In this document: positions 28,165 to 37,479 of the stretch, piece after piece
Position numbering within the stretch: the stretch's first letter is position 1
Layout of the letters: every line of letters starts with the position of its first letter
Source: Pasteurella bettyae CCUG 2042
Lineage (GTDB): Bacteria > Pseudomonadota > Gammaproteobacteria > Enterobacterales > Pasteurellaceae
Direction: 5' to 3'
Length of the DNA stretch: 64,000 nucleotides
Assembly: GCF_000262245.1 (NCBI RefSeq)
Contig: NZ_AJSX01000007.1
Location: 186,001-250,000, forward strand
Translations under genes and position numbers: made by a program
Notes under the pieces: generated by a model
Database searches by the model: none
What the model was told of the DNA's origin: nothing
What the model saw: the letters and a program-made list of their open reading frames with translations, nothing else

Positions 28165-29385
28165 ATGTCTCAAAAATTAGTTCTTATCCTTAACTGCGGT
28201 AGTTCTTCATTAAAATTCTCTGTGTTAGATCCTAAAACTGGTGAAGAAAAATTGTCTGGTCTTGCTGAAGCATTTTTCCTAGATGATGCTCGTATAAAAT
28301 GGAAACTCCATGGAGAAAAAGGCAATGCTGACTTAGGTAAAGGTGCTGCTCATAGTGAAGCATTAAACTTCATCGTAAATCATATTTTCCCATTAGACCC
28401 GACTTTAAAAGAAGGGATTGTTGCAATCGGTCACCGTATTGTACACGGCGGTGAAAAATTCACTTCTTCTGTTGTTGTAACAGATGAAGTAGTGAAAGGT
28501 ATTGAAGATGCTATTCAATTTGCTCCACTTCATAACCCTGCTCACTTAATTGGTATTAAAGAAGCATTCAAAATTTTCCCTCATTTAAAAGATAAAAATG
28601 TGGTGGTTTTTGATACAGCATTCCACCAAACTATGCCTGAAGAAGCATATTTATACGCTATTCCTTATAGCTTATATAAAGAACACGGTATTCGTCGTTA
28701 TGGTGCACATGGTACAAGTCATCTATTTATCACCTCGGAAGTTGCTAAACGTGTCAACAAACCAGTAGACCAAGTGAATGCTATTATTTGTCACTTAGGT
28801 AACGGTGGTTCTGTCTCTGTTGTTCGTCATGGAAAATGTATTGATACATCAATGGGGTTAACTCCATTAGAAGGCTTAGTAATGGGTACTCGTTCTGGTG
28901 ATATCGATCCAGCAGTAGTGTTCTTCCTATGCAAAAACTTAGGTATGACAATTGAACAAGCTGAAGAAGTCCTCGTGAAAAAATCAGGGCTTTTAGGTTT
29001 AACTGAAGTAACCAGTGACTGCCGTTATGCTGAAGATAATTATGATGATGCTTCTAAACCTGAAGCAAAACGTGCATTAGAAGTATATAGCTATCGTTTA
29101 GCAAAATATATCGGTGCTTATATGGCTGTTTTAGGTGATGATCACTTAGATGCTATTGCATTCACTGGTGGTATTGGTGAAAATTCTGCTCATGTGCGTG
29201 AATTAGCTTTAGCACACTTAAAATTATTTGGTATCAAACTTGATAATGAACGTAACTTAGCCGCTCGTTTCGGCCATGAAGGCATAATCACAACAGATGA
29301 TTCTGCATTCCAAGCCATGGTAATTCCAACAAACGAAGAATTGGTTATCGCTCAAGATACCGCACGTCTTTGTATTAAAGATTAA
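28165..29385 (+). CDS. ackA: Acetate kinase
   Basis: This 406-residue ASKHA-fold kinase has the N-terminal phosphate loop [24 protein letters not shown] near residue 180, and the adenosine motif [14 protein letters not shown]. AckA converts acetyl phosphate and ADP to acetate and ATP, the energy-yielding half of the overflow pathway. pta follows 67 bases downstream with a hairpin between, so the two can be expressed together but in unequal amounts. Confidence 0.97.
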   Translation: MSQKLVLILNCGSSSLKFSVLDPKTGEEKLSGLAEAFFLDDARIKWKLHGEKGNADLGKGAAHSEALNFIVNHIFPLDPTLKEGIVAIGHRIVHGGEKFTSSVVVTDEVVKGIEDAIQFAPLHNPAHLIGIKEAFKIFPHLKDKNVVVFDTAFHQTMPEEAYLYAIPYSLYKEHGIRRYGAHGTSHLFITSEVAKRVNKPVDQVNAIICHLGNGGSVSVVRHGKCIDTSMGLTPLEGLVMGTRSGDIDPAVVFFLCKNLGMTIEQAEEVLVKKSGLLGLTEVTSDCRYAEDNYDDASKPEAKRALEVYSYRLAKYIGAYMAVLGDDHLDAIAFTGGIGENSAHVRELALAHLKLFGIKLDNERNLAARFGHEGIITTDDSAFQAMVIPTNEELVIAQDTARLCIKD

Positions 29386-29394
29386 TTAAATAAT

Positions 29395-29426
29395 AAACTG
29401 CCGAATAAATCGGCAGTTTCTTTTTT
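29395..29426 (+). terminator. Intercistronic terminator between ackA and pta
   Basis: A perfect 10-bp stem, AAACTGCCGA (29395-29404) with TCGGCAGTTT (29410-29419), is followed by CTTTTTT. Its place inside the operon suggests partial termination. Confidence 0.75.
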
Positions 29427-29452
29427 CAACAATTAACATTCTAAGGTTTATT

Positions 29453-31591
29453 ATGTCACGTACTATTATTCTTGTTCCAATCAGTGCAGGCGTAGGACTA
29501 ACTAGCGTTAGCCTTGGTCTTATTCGTTCTTTAGAACAAAAAGGAACAAAAATTGGTTTTATGAAACCTATTTCACAACCTCGCTCTGGTGAAGATACTC
29601 TTGACCGTACAACTTCAATCGTTCGTAACAGTGCAACCATTGAAACAAGTGAACCGGTCATGCTTAGTGAAGCTGAAATTTTAATTGGTCAAAACCAGAC
29701 TGATGTTCTATTGGAAAAAATTGTCGCTCAATATCAAAAAGTTAATAAAAACAATGATATTGTTATTGTTGAAGGTTTAGTGCCAACTCGTAAAAATACT
29801 TATGCCAATACGGTAAATTACGAAATTGCTCAAGCATTAGATGCTGAAATTATTTTAGTTGCTTCACCTGGTGCAACCACCCCAACACAATTAAAAGAGC
29901 GTATTGAAACAGCAACTGCTGCGTTTGGTGGTAAAAACAACCCTAACTTATTAGGTGTTGTGATTAACAAATTTAATGCTCCTGTTGATGAAACTGGTCG
30001 CACTCGCCCTGATTTAACTGAAATTTTTGATTCATTCCAACACAGCCAAAATAAAGTGAAGGAAGTCTATAATTTATTTGAAAATAGTCCAATTAAAATT
30101 CTAGCGATTATCCCATGGGCGCCAGAACTCATTGCTAGTCGTGCAATTGACTTAGTGAAACACTTAGGTGCATCTATCCTTAACGAAGGAGATATGAACC
30201 GCCGTATTCGTTCAATTACTTTCTGTGCAAGAACATTGCCTAATATGTTAGAACACTTTAAGGCAGGTAGTCTCTTAGTTGTTTCTGCGGATCGTCCTGA
30301 AGTATTAACTGCTGCCGCACTCGCTGCAACCTCAGGTATCGAACTAGGCGGTATCTTATTAACGGGTGGTTATAAACTAGATTCTCAAGTCAAAAAATTA
30401 TGTAATCCAGTATTTGAAAATACTAAGTTACCAGTATTCCGTATTGAAGGTAACACATGGCAAACTGCATTAAGCTTACAAAATTTTGATCTTGAAGTAC
30501 CTGTTGATGATAAGGAACGTATTGAGAATATCCAACAATATACAAGTGAACATTTTGATGGAGATTTTATCCATTCATTAGCATCAGCTTCAGCACGTGC
30601 TCATCGTCTATCGCCTCCAGCCTTCCGTTATCAATTAACAGAATTAGCCCGAGCAGCTAAGAAACGTATTGTTCTCCCTGAAGGAGATGAACCTCGCACC
30701 ATTAAAGCTGCGGTACTTTGTGCTGAACGTGGTATTGCTGAATGTGTACTTTTAGCCGATCCAGCTTCAGTGCGTTGTGTCGCTGAATCGCAAGGAGTAC
30801 AATTAGGTAAAGGAATCACTGTTATCAATCCTAACGAAGTACGTGAAAACTACGTAGCTCGTCTAGTTGAATTGCGTAAAGCCAAAGGAATGACTGAAGA
30901 AGCAGCTCGTGAGCAATTAGAAGATACCGTGGTTTTAGGCACAATGATGTTAGAAGCAAATGAAGTTGATGGTTTGGTTTCTGGTGCAGTTCATACTACT
31001 GCAAATACAATTCGTCCACCAATGCAAATCATTAAAACAGCTCCAGGTAGCTCAATTATCTCTTCTATTTTCTTTATGTTGCTACCTGATCAAGTCTTAG
31101 TTTATGGTGACTGTGCAGTAAATCCAGATCCAAATGCAGAACAATTAGCAGAAATTGCTATTCAATCTGCAGAATCTGCTAAATCATTTGGTATTGAACC
31201 GCGTGTAGCAATGATTTCTTATTCTACTGGTACATCTGGCTCAGGTGCAGACGTAGAAAAAGTGAAAGAAGCAACTCGTATAGCACAAGAAAAACGACCA
31301 GATCTATTGATCGATGGCCCATTACAATACGATGCAGCTGTTATGGAAGATGTTGCACGTTCTAAAGCACCAAACTCTAAAGTTGCAGGGAAAGCTACAG
31401 TGTTTGTATTCCCAGACTTAAATACAGGTAATACGACATATAAAGCTGTTCAGCGTTCAGCTGATTTGGTTTCAATTGGTCCAATGTTGCAAGGTATGCG
31501 TAAGCCTGTTAATGACCTTTCTCGTGGTGCATTAGTTGACGACATCGTATATACCATCGCACTAACAGCGATTCAAGCCACTCAATGCTAA
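29453..31591 (+). CDS. pta: Phosphate acetyltransferase
   Basis: This 712-residue, long-form (class II) Pta has an N-terminal P-loop/BioD-like domain (residues 1-220), a DRTGG domain in the middle, and a C-terminal catalytic domain from about residue 390 ([35 protein letters not shown]). It interconverts acetyl-CoA and acetyl phosphate, feeding AckA. It ends at an inverted-USS terminator. Confidence 0.97.
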   Translation: MSRTIILVPISAGVGLTSVSLGLIRSLEQKGTKIGFMKPISQPRSGEDTLDRTTSIVRNSATIETSEPVMLSEAEILIGQNQTDVLLEKIVAQYQKVNKNNDIVIVEGLVPTRKNTYANTVNYEIAQALDAEIILVASPGATTPTQLKERIETATAAFGGKNNPNLLGVVINKFNAPVDETGRTRPDLTEIFDSFQHSQNKVKEVYNLFENSPIKILAIIPWAPELIASRAIDLVKHLGASILNEGDMNRRIRSITFCARTLPNMLEHFKAGSLLVVSADRPEVLTAAALAATSGIELGGILLTGGYKLDSQVKKLCNPVFENTKLPVFRIEGNTWQTALSLQNFDLEVPVDDKERIENIQQYTSEHFDGDFIHSLASASARAHRLSPPAFRYQLTELARAAKKRIVLPEGDEPRTIKAAVLCAERGIAECVLLADPASVRCVAESQGVQLGKGITVINPNEVRENYVARLVELRKAKGMTEEAAREQLEDTVVLGTMMLEANEVDGLVSGAVHTTANTIRPPMQIIKTAPGSSIISSIFFMLLPDQVLVYGDCAVNPDPNAEQLAEIAIQSAESAKSFGIEPRVAMISYSTGTSGSGADVEKVKEATRIAQEKRPDLLIDGPLQYDAAVMEDVARSKAPNSKVAGKATVFVFPDLNTGNTTYKAVQRSADLVSIGPMLQGMRKPVNDLSRGALVDDIVYTIALTAIQATQC

Positions 31592-31615
31592 TGGCTTAAT
31601 AAAATTTTCTAAAAT

Positions 31616-31644
31616 AAAACCGCACTTTTTAAGTGCGGTTTTTT
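31616..31644. terminator. pta terminator, inverted USS pair
   Basis: A perfect 12-bp stem, AAAACCGCACTT (31616-31627) with AAGTGCGGTTTT (31631-31642), has a 3-base loop and T-run. Both arms contain a full USS. Confidence 0.9.
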
Positions 31645-31673
31645 ATTGTTTAATAAATTCATCATATTTTAGA

Positions 31674-31765
31674 CAAAAAAAAGTGCCTTAGGAAAGGCAC
31701 TACTCGGAAAGCAAAATATTAGGCTATTGCTATAGCACTTATTTTTATTGCTGGTTAGCATAATC
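31674..31765 (-). ncRNA. Candidate small RNA ending at an orphan minus-strand terminator
   Basis: On the minus strand AGTGCCTTTCCTAAGGCACT (31701-31682) forms an 8-bp stem with a 4-base loop, followed by at least eight T residues, a textbook Rho-independent end. No minus-strand gene lies upstream for over 8 kb. A TAATAA -10-like hexamer (31776-31771) would give a transcript of about 90 bases. A CRP-like site lies further upstream. Existence of the RNA is inference. Confidence 0.35.
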
Positions 31766-31802
31766 AATATTTATTACCCCTTCAATTATCAGTTTCTTAT
31801 TT

Positions 31803-31818
31803 TGTGATCTAGCCCACA
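31803..31818. promoter_or_regulatory. CRP-like binding site
   Basis: TGTGATCTAGCCCACA matches the TGTGA-N6-TCACA consensus at 9 of 10 half-site bases. It is centred about 45 bases upstream of the proposed small-RNA start (minus) and about 160 bases upstream of the iron operon start site (plus). Confidence 0.45.
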
Positions 31819-31928
31819 TAATTATGCTAAATATCTAATTTAATTCATTTAATTATTTATATTCTAATCAAGAAAATAATATTTTTTAGCTATTTTTTGT
31901 TTTATATCATATTAATAGGAACTCTATC

Positions 31929-31981
31929 TTGATTTATACAATAATAGGTGCATAATGCACTGAGATGATAATCAATCTTAT
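31929..31981 (+). promoter_or_regulatory. Promoter and Fur box of the FTR1/P19 iron operon
   Basis: -35 TTGATT (31929-31934) and -10 CATAAT (31951-31956) are 16 bases apart. Just downstream, TGATAATCAATCTTA (31966-31980) matches the Fur 7-1-7 pattern at 11 of 14 bases, placed to block the transcription start. This fits iron-dependent repression of the operon. Confidence 0.6.
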
Positions 31982-32002
31982 TCAATTTAAGGTACATGGT
32001 AT

Positions 32003-33904
32003 ATGAATTTCTACCGTTCTTTAATTCTTCTACTATTTTCTTTCTTTATCAATACAGCCTTTGCTGACAATTTCAACAGTTTTGTTGATGATATTAAAGG
32101 GCGTCTAGATAAAACAGCCAATTTATATCAGCAACAAAATATTGATGAAGCCAGAACTGAGGTTCAAATGGCTTATTTTGAAGTTTTTGAAAATCTAGAA
32201 GGTCCAATTCGCATCAATTTCTCTGCACAAAAAAGTTATCAAATGGAAGCAACTTTCGGAGAAATTCGGAAAATGATTGGTGAAGGTAAATCACTAGATG
32301 AGGTTCAGACAAAAATAAATGGTTTGAAAGCTGATCTTGATGAAGTATTACCCGCTTTGAATGCTGGTCATCAATTAAATGCTGAAGGTCAACATGGTGC
32401 TTATGATAATCAAGAAATTGCTCCTTACTGGCAACAAAGTTTTAAAACTATTGATGATCTGATTGCTGATGCAATTAGCAGTTATCAAAAAAATGATCTG
32501 GCTACGGCTAAAACACTTTTCCAAAAAGCGCAATATGATGGCTTTAAAAATTCTGAAATGGAAATGTCTATTAGACAAAATAGATCAGCTAGTATTTCTG
32601 CGGATATTAATCAACAATTTTATGATCTTATTCGTTTAAGTGAACAGCCTAATCAATTAGAGGCGATCGCCTATCAAGCAACTACATTGCTTCAGTCTAT
32701 AGAAGAACAACTCCCTCAATTACCAACAACTCGTGACAGCCAAATAGTACAGTCATCAGATACTAAAAATGTTCAAGATACAGCATCTGAGCAAGATTGG
32801 GCAGCCGTGAGCAACGAAATTAATCAACGTATCCAAAAAGCGATTAAGACTTATAGTAGCGGTGCGGCTAAAAAAGCTATATTAGATATCCAAAATACTT
32901 ATTTTGATATCTTTGAGAGTACAGGTATGGAGAACAAAGTGGGTTCTCGTGACTCTAATTTTAAAACGCAATTAGAGGGTTACTTTACTCGTTTAGTAGG
33001 ACTAATGAAAGCCAATGCAAGTACTGAACAATTACAAGAACAAGCTTCTGGCTTAAGCAATGATCTAAGCAAGGCAGTCACTATGTTACAGGGCAATAAC
33101 CAAAGTGATTGGGGAATGTTCCTCTATAGTTTATTGATTATTGTACGGGAAGGCCTAGAAGCTTTATTAATTGTTGCTGCAATTGTTGCTTATTTAGTAA
33201 AAAATAATCATCAAGATAAATTACCGACTATTCGCCAATCTGTCTATGTTGCCTTAGCAGCCAGTTTAATTACTGCTTGGTTATTCCAGATGATTTTTGA
33301 GAATTCTGGTGCAAATCGAGAATTACTTGAAGGCTTTACAATGATTATTGCGGTATTTATGCTTTTCGGTATGAGTTATTGGCTATTATCTAAAGTAGAA
33401 GCCCAAAACTGGAAACGCTACCTAGAAGGCAAATTATCTACCGCTTTAACAACTGGATCTGTCATTGGTCTATGGTTCACCAGTTTCTTGGCTGTATATC
33501 GAGAAGGTGCTGAAACGGTACTATTCTATTATGCACTTATTGGTGATGCTTCAAGTTCAAGTAGTTATTTTTACTTATTAGCAGGTTTCTTAGTTGGCGT
33601 CATTATCCTTGCCATCTGTTACTTTATTATGCGTTATACCGTTGTTAAATTACCATTAAAACCATTCTTCCTATTTACAGGTGGTTTTATGTATCTAATG
33701 GCATTTGTTTTTGCTGGTAAAAGTATTCTTGAATTAATTGAAGGAAAATTATTTGAACCGACATTAATATCAGGATTACCTGAAATTTCTTGGTTAGGTA
33801 TCTATCCTTATGTAGAAACCTTAACACCACAGATTATTTTAGTGATTGCTGCCCTCTTTGCATTATTCTATATGAAATATCAAAGTAAAAAGCAATCATC
33901 ATAA
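32003..33904 (+). CDS. FTR1-family high-affinity iron permease with large periplasmic domain
   Basis: This 633-residue protein has a signal peptide ending NTAFA (about residue 21). A roughly 350-residue periplasmic part is built of three related helical units of about 100 residues, each with a short Y/F-rich motif such as MAYFEVFENLEG and NTYFDIFESTG. The C-terminal membrane permease has seven hydrophobic segments. The two iron-translocation REGxE motifs are REGLE (about residue 380) and REGAE (about 500). It is the inner-membrane channel of the operon and is followed by P19, as in Campylobacter. Confidence 0.9.
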   Translation: MNFYRSLILLLFSFFINTAFADNFNSFVDDIKGRLDKTANLYQQQNIDEARTEVQMAYFEVFENLEGPIRINFSAQKSYQMEATFGEIRKMIGEGKSLDEVQTKINGLKADLDEVLPALNAGHQLNAEGQHGAYDNQEIAPYWQQSFKTIDDLIADAISSYQKNDLATAKTLFQKAQYDGFKNSEMEMSIRQNRSASISADINQQFYDLIRLSEQPNQLEAIAYQATTLLQSIEEQLPQLPTTRDSQIVQSSDTKNVQDTASEQDWAAVSNEINQRIQKAIKTYSSGAAKKAILDIQNTYFDIFESTGMENKVGSRDSNFKTQLEGYFTRLVGLMKANASTEQLQEQASGLSNDLSKAVTMLQGNNQSDWGMFLYSLLIIVREGLEALLIVAAIVAYLVKNNHQDKLPTIRQSVYVALAASLITAWLFQMIFENSGANRELLEGFTMIIAVFMLFGMSYWLLSKVEAQNWKRYLEGKLSTALTTGSVIGLWFTSFLAVYREGAETVLFYYALIGDASSSSSYFYLLAGFLVGVIILAICYFIMRYTVVKLPLKPFFLFTGGFMYLMAFVFAGKSILELIEGKLFEPTLISGLPEISWLGIYPYVETLTPQIILVIAALFALFYMKYQSKKQSS

Positions 33905-33915
33905 TTAAGCCTTAA

Positions 33916-33996
33916 TCGCTCGGTCATTCGGCTCCCCAACTGAACCGCCCGAGCGACTTACATATATTGTAAGAAAGCTGAAACCGCGGTTAAGCT
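33916..33996 (+). other. GC-rich structured element between the FTR1 and P19 genes
   Basis: TCGCTCGG (33916-33923) pairs with CCGAGCGA (33949-33956), enclosing a further CGGCTC/GAACCG stem. About 20 bases later AGCTGAAACCGCGGTTAAGCT (33976-33996) is a near palindrome around AACCGCGGTT. The stretch is much richer in GC than its surroundings. It may set relative expression or protect the RNA; function unknown. Confidence 0.45.
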
Positions 33997-34064
33997 GGGG
34001 GGATTTGTACTTATTTTTAGCACTAAAAGTAAGAAAAATTCAATCAATAGAAAGGAAAAATCCT

Positions 34065-34592
34065 ATGATGAAAAAAACATTTTTAGCCACTGCGCTATTA
34101 GCAGGTGTTTTCGCGTCTACATCAGCATTAGCTTTCCAAGAATATCCAATTGGTGAAGCTCAAACCATGAATGAAATGGAAATTGCTGCAGTATATTTAC
34201 AACCTGTGGATATGGAACCTCGTGGTATGGGATTATCAGCTAAAGATTCTGATATTCACTTAGAAGCTGATATTCATGCAGTGAAAGGCAATAAAAATGG
34301 CTTTGGTGAAGGTGAATGGATGCCTTACCTAACGATTAACTATACTTTAGTCAATACAGATACAAACCAAAAACAAGAAGGTACTTTCATGCCAATGGTG
34401 GCTGGTGATGGTCCTCACTATGGTGCTAATGTTAAAATGATGGGCGCAGGTAACTATAAATTAACTTATCACATTGATCCGCCACCAAAAGCAGGTATGC
34501 ACCGTCATACAGATAGCGAAACTGGTGTTGGCCGTTGGTGGAAACCATTCGATGTAAGCTATGAATTTAAATTCACTGGCATTGCTAAATAA
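34065..34592 (+). CDS. Periplasmic iron-transport protein P19 (Tpd/FetP family)
   Basis: This 175-residue protein starts at the ATG at 34065, preceded by AAAGGAAAAATCCT. Its signal peptide ends STSALA. The mature protein has P19 landmarks: metal-binding Glu/Met near MNEMEIAAVYLQPVDMEPRGM, then MPMVAGDGPHYGANVKM and the His-rich MHRHTDSETGVGRWW. P19 proteins bind copper and iron as dimers and deliver iron to the FTR1-type permease. A 20-codon upstream extension to 34005 has no signal sequence and is rejected. Confidence 0.92.
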   Translation: MMKKTFLATALLAGVFASTSALAFQEYPIGEAQTMNEMEIAAVYLQPVDMEPRGMGLSAKDSDIHLEADIHAVKGNKNGFGEGEWMPYLTINYTLVNTDTNQKQEGTFMPMVAGDGPHYGANVKMMGAGNYKLTYHIDPPPKAGMHRHTDSETGVGRWWKPFDVSYEFKFTGIAK

Positions 34593-34632
34593 AATACATT
34601 GATTAGATTATTTATCTAATTAATATTAACTC

Positions 34633-34665
34633 ACGCAAGTATGGAATTTTGCCATACTTGCGTTT
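34633..34665 (+). terminator. Hairpin after the P19 gene, possible partial terminator
   Basis: A perfect 12-bp stem, ACGCAAGTATGG (34633-34644) with CCATACTTGCGT (34652-34663), has a 7-base loop, but only two more T residues follow. It may attenuate read-through into the downstream genes or stabilise the upstream message. Confidence 0.55.
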
Positions 34666-34780
34666 CCAATTTTAGAAAGTCATTTTCATTTAAAAAATTT
34701 TCTAAAATAATACCGCACATTAGGTGCCAGAATTTAAATTCTACATTTAAAATTACTATGCTATTGATGTGGAACGGCTT

Positions 34781-36172
34781 ATGACGTACTTCTTTACTTT
34801 TTTACTACAAACACTGTTACCAACAGCTTTACTGCTTAGTTGTAGTTGGTCTATATTTCCGACGCTTAAAATAAAAAAACTTATTGGCTTAAGTTTAATT
34901 GCCATATTTTTAGGAATGATATTAGCGACTATTTTACCGAATAATCAAACGATAACATTAACTATTAACATTATAATGCTAATTTCGGTTCTACTCTTTT
35001 GCATATGCCAATTATTTAAATCTCAACAACTCAATAGCCTTTGGCATTGCATTTTACTCATTCTAGCAAGTTATATTTGGGCAAAGGATCCTAGTATCAA
35101 AGGCATCACTAATACAGATGTGATTAATACGGACTTTATCCTTCACCTAAGTGCAATTATTCTTGGTGTTATCTTTTGCTTTTTTCTCGCATGCTGGTTT
35201 TATATTTTAATTCAACAGTGCAAAAAAGATAAAAAACTAACCGCACTTTCAAGCTTATTCCTCATTGCTTCAGCAATAATTATCTTAATACCTGTAATTG
35301 GAAACCTCATTTTAGGTTTAATGAAATTACAAGTTATTGAACTGACAAAATTCCGCTTAAGCTTTGTAGCCAAATCGGGCAATTTATATCACTTTTTTAA
35401 TTATATCTATGCATTACTGCTCTTTATTGTTCTTATTTTGTTTGGTTGGAAAGTACATCATCAACGTCGTTTTAGAATGAATAATGAAATGCAGCCGATT
35501 GAAAAACGTAAAAAAACGGCTTCATTCCAACATACTAAAAAGACCTTGCTATGGGGAATCCTGAGTATTCTAATTATGATTAGTACTCAACTTTATTGGG
35601 ATAATATAGCCTCTCGCCCACCACAACTTTCAGAAGCTATCAAAGTTAGTTTAGACTCAGAAAAAAATGTTCATATTCCTATTGAACAGGTAAAAGATGG
35701 ACGTTTGCATCGATTTGTATGGATTGCTGATGATGGTAAAGCTATACGCTTTTTATTAATAAATCGTCAACCAGATAAACTTAGTTTTGCTCCTGTATTT
35801 GATGCTTGTTTATTATGTGGTGATCAAGGCTATGTTATGCAAGATAATCAAGTTGTTTGTGTCGGTTGTGGTGTTCGCATTTTTACCCCATCAATAGGTA
35901 AAGAAGGCGGTTGTAACCCAGTGCCAATTGCGGATTGGCATCAAACTGATACAGATATTGTGATTAGCAAAGCTGGGCTGCTTGAAGGCATTAATCTATT
36001 TACAACTATTGTGGAAATTCCCGTTGTTGACCCTGTGGATGGTTCTAAATTAACTAATAAAAAAACTGAATTTAAATACAGTTATGAAGATAAAACCTAT
36101 TTCTTCTCTACAGAAGAAAATTTAGAACGTTTTAGAAATACCCCTGAAAAATATATACAAGAGGATAAATAA
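34781..36172 (+). CDS. DUF2318 membrane protein with C-terminal YHS-like domain
   Basis: This is a 463-residue protein from the ATG at 34781 (GGAACGGCTT precedes it); an in-frame GTG at 34769 is an alternative. Eight or so membrane helices (to about residue 285) are followed by a soluble domain with the DUF2318 cysteine pattern CLLCGDQGY, CVGCGVRI and GGCNP. The C-terminus (VDPVDGSKLTNKKTEF to the end) resembles a YHS metal-binding domain. The equivalent Campylobacter gene sits in the P19 locus. A role in handling metal or electrons for iron uptake is inference. A USS lies near 35243. Confidence 0.8.
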   Translation: MTYFFTFLLQTLLPTALLLSCSWSIFPTLKIKKLIGLSLIAIFLGMILATILPNNQTITLTINIIMLISVLLFCICQLFKSQQLNSLWHCILLILASYIWAKDPSIKGITNTDVINTDFILHLSAIILGVIFCFFLACWFYILIQQCKKDKKLTALSSLFLIASAIIILIPVIGNLILGLMKLQVIELTKFRLSFVAKSGNLYHFFNYIYALLLFIVLILFGWKVHHQRRFRMNNEMQPIEKRKKTASFQHTKKTLLWGILSILIMISTQLYWDNIASRPPQLSEAIKVSLDSEKNVHIPIEQVKDGRLHRFVWIADDGKAIRFLLINRQPDKLSFAPVFDACLLCGDQGYVMQDNQVVCVGCGVRIFTPSIGKEGGCNPVPIADWHQTDTDIVISKAGLLEGINLFTTIVEIPVVDPVDGSKLTNKKTEFKYSYEDKTYFFSTEENLERFRNTPEKYIQEDK

Positions 36173-37479
36173 TGCTAACAAGAATGTTATTTCAATCTTG
36201 GAAACACAACCTCAAACGAAAATTATTAGCCATTATTACTATCTTCTTGGCGTCTGGATTAGTTTCTGCATTACTTGCAGTGTCAATTGATATTGGCGAT
36301 AAAATGGCTAAAGAATTGAAATCTTATGGTGCCAATATTCTGATTGAGCCCACAAGTAGTGCTATTCTGCCTGAAATATCAAACGGTAATACTTCACTTT
36401 CTAGCCAAGATTTTATTGATGAAAAAGAATTACCTAATGTGAAAGATATTTTCTGGCGTAATAATATTGTTGGTTTTGCACCGCAGATTAATGCCGATGT
36501 GATGGCGAATGGAAAAGATAAAATTAGTATTTTAGGCACTTTCTTTGATCATTACATTGCCATTCCTGATGAAGAAGATTATCACACTGGGCAAAAAATT
36601 ATTAGCCCCTATTGGTCAATCAAAGGTGAATGGGTAGATGATAGCCATAACCAATTTGCTGAGTTTATACCTGCTTTAGTAGGTACACAATTAGCAAAAA
36701 CTCAAAATTGGGAAATTGGTGATCGGGTGTCATTAAATTACCAAGGTGAACAAAAAGAAAATACTTTACAAGTGGAAATCAAAGGCATTCTTTCCACTGG
36801 AGGCAATGAAGAGCAACAGTTAGTTCTTCCTCTTAGTGCAGTACAACAATTAGTCGATTTACCTGGAAAAGTACAATCTATTAAAGTTTCCGCATTAACT
36901 GTTCCTGAAAACGATCTTTCACGTAAAGCTCGTACTAATGTAGATGCCTTAGATGCTGCTGAATATGATCGCTGGTATTGTACAGCTTATGTTTCTTCTA
37001 TTTCACATCAATTAGAAGAGGCTATCTCAGGCGTGGTTGTTCATCCTATTTGGCAAGTCGCCGCTTCTGAAGGTGTCGTTATTGGAAAAATTCAATTATT
37101 ACTTGCTGTAGTAACTGTTGCAGCACTAATAGCTGCCGCAATGGGAATTGCCTCATTAATGACGACAACGATTATTGAACGCAGTAAAGAAATAGGTTTA
37201 ATGAAAGCTTTAGGGGCTTACCAATGGCAAATCGTACTTCTTTTTTACTGTGAAGCAATTTTAAGTGGCTTAATTGGCGGAATATTGGGTTGTATTGCAG
37301 GCTGGGGATTAGCGCGATTTATTGGTGATGCCTTATTTGGTGTACCACTTAGCTTTGCTTGGATTGTCATCCCTTGTGTTCTAGTGTTGGCTATTCTTAT
37401 TGCCTTAATTGGTACTTGGTTCCCTGCTCATCGTATTGCTCGTTTATATCCTGTCGAGGTGCTTTATGGCAGACAATAA
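36172..37479 (+). CDS. FtsX/MacB-type ABC transporter permease, first of two
   Basis: This 435-residue protein has one N-terminal membrane helix, a periplasmic domain of about 240 residues, and three C-terminal helices with ERSKEIGLMKALGA, the coupling motif of MacB-like permeases. Its ATG overlaps the preceding stop (TAATG), so translation is coupled. With the next permease it probably forms a heterodimer driven by the ATPase two genes on. Homologues occur in the Campylobacter P19 locus; their transport role is not established. Confidence 0.88.
   Translation: MLTRMLFQSWKHNLKRKLLAIITIFLASGLVSALLAVSIDIGDKMAKELKSYGANILIEPTSSAILPEISNGNTSLSSQDFIDEKELPNVKDIFWRNNIVGFAPQINADVMANGKDKISILGTFFDHYIAIPDEEDYHTGQKIISPYWSIKGEWVDDSHNQFAEFIPALVGTQLAKTQNWEIGDRVSLNYQGEQKENTLQVEIKGILSTGGNEEQQLVLPLSAVQQLVDLPGKVQSIKVSALTVPENDLSRKARTNVDALDAAEYDRWYCTAYVSSISHQLEEAISGVVVHPIWQVAASEGVVIGKIQLLLAVVTVAALIAAAMGIASLMTTTIIERSKEIGLMKALGAYQWQIVLLFYCEAILSGLIGGILGCIAGWGLARFIGDALFGVPLSFAWIVIPCVLVLAILIALIGTWFPAHRIARLYPVEVLYGRQ

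Noticed and set aside
33387-33460. Iron permease as an Mg/Co transporter
   Set aside because: Both REGxE motifs and the P19 neighbour fix it as FTR1-type.
36366-36378. TTCTGCCTGAAA as another Neisseriaceae uptake sequence
   Set aside because: Only 8 of 12 positions match; it falls in an ordinary coding stretch of the permease.
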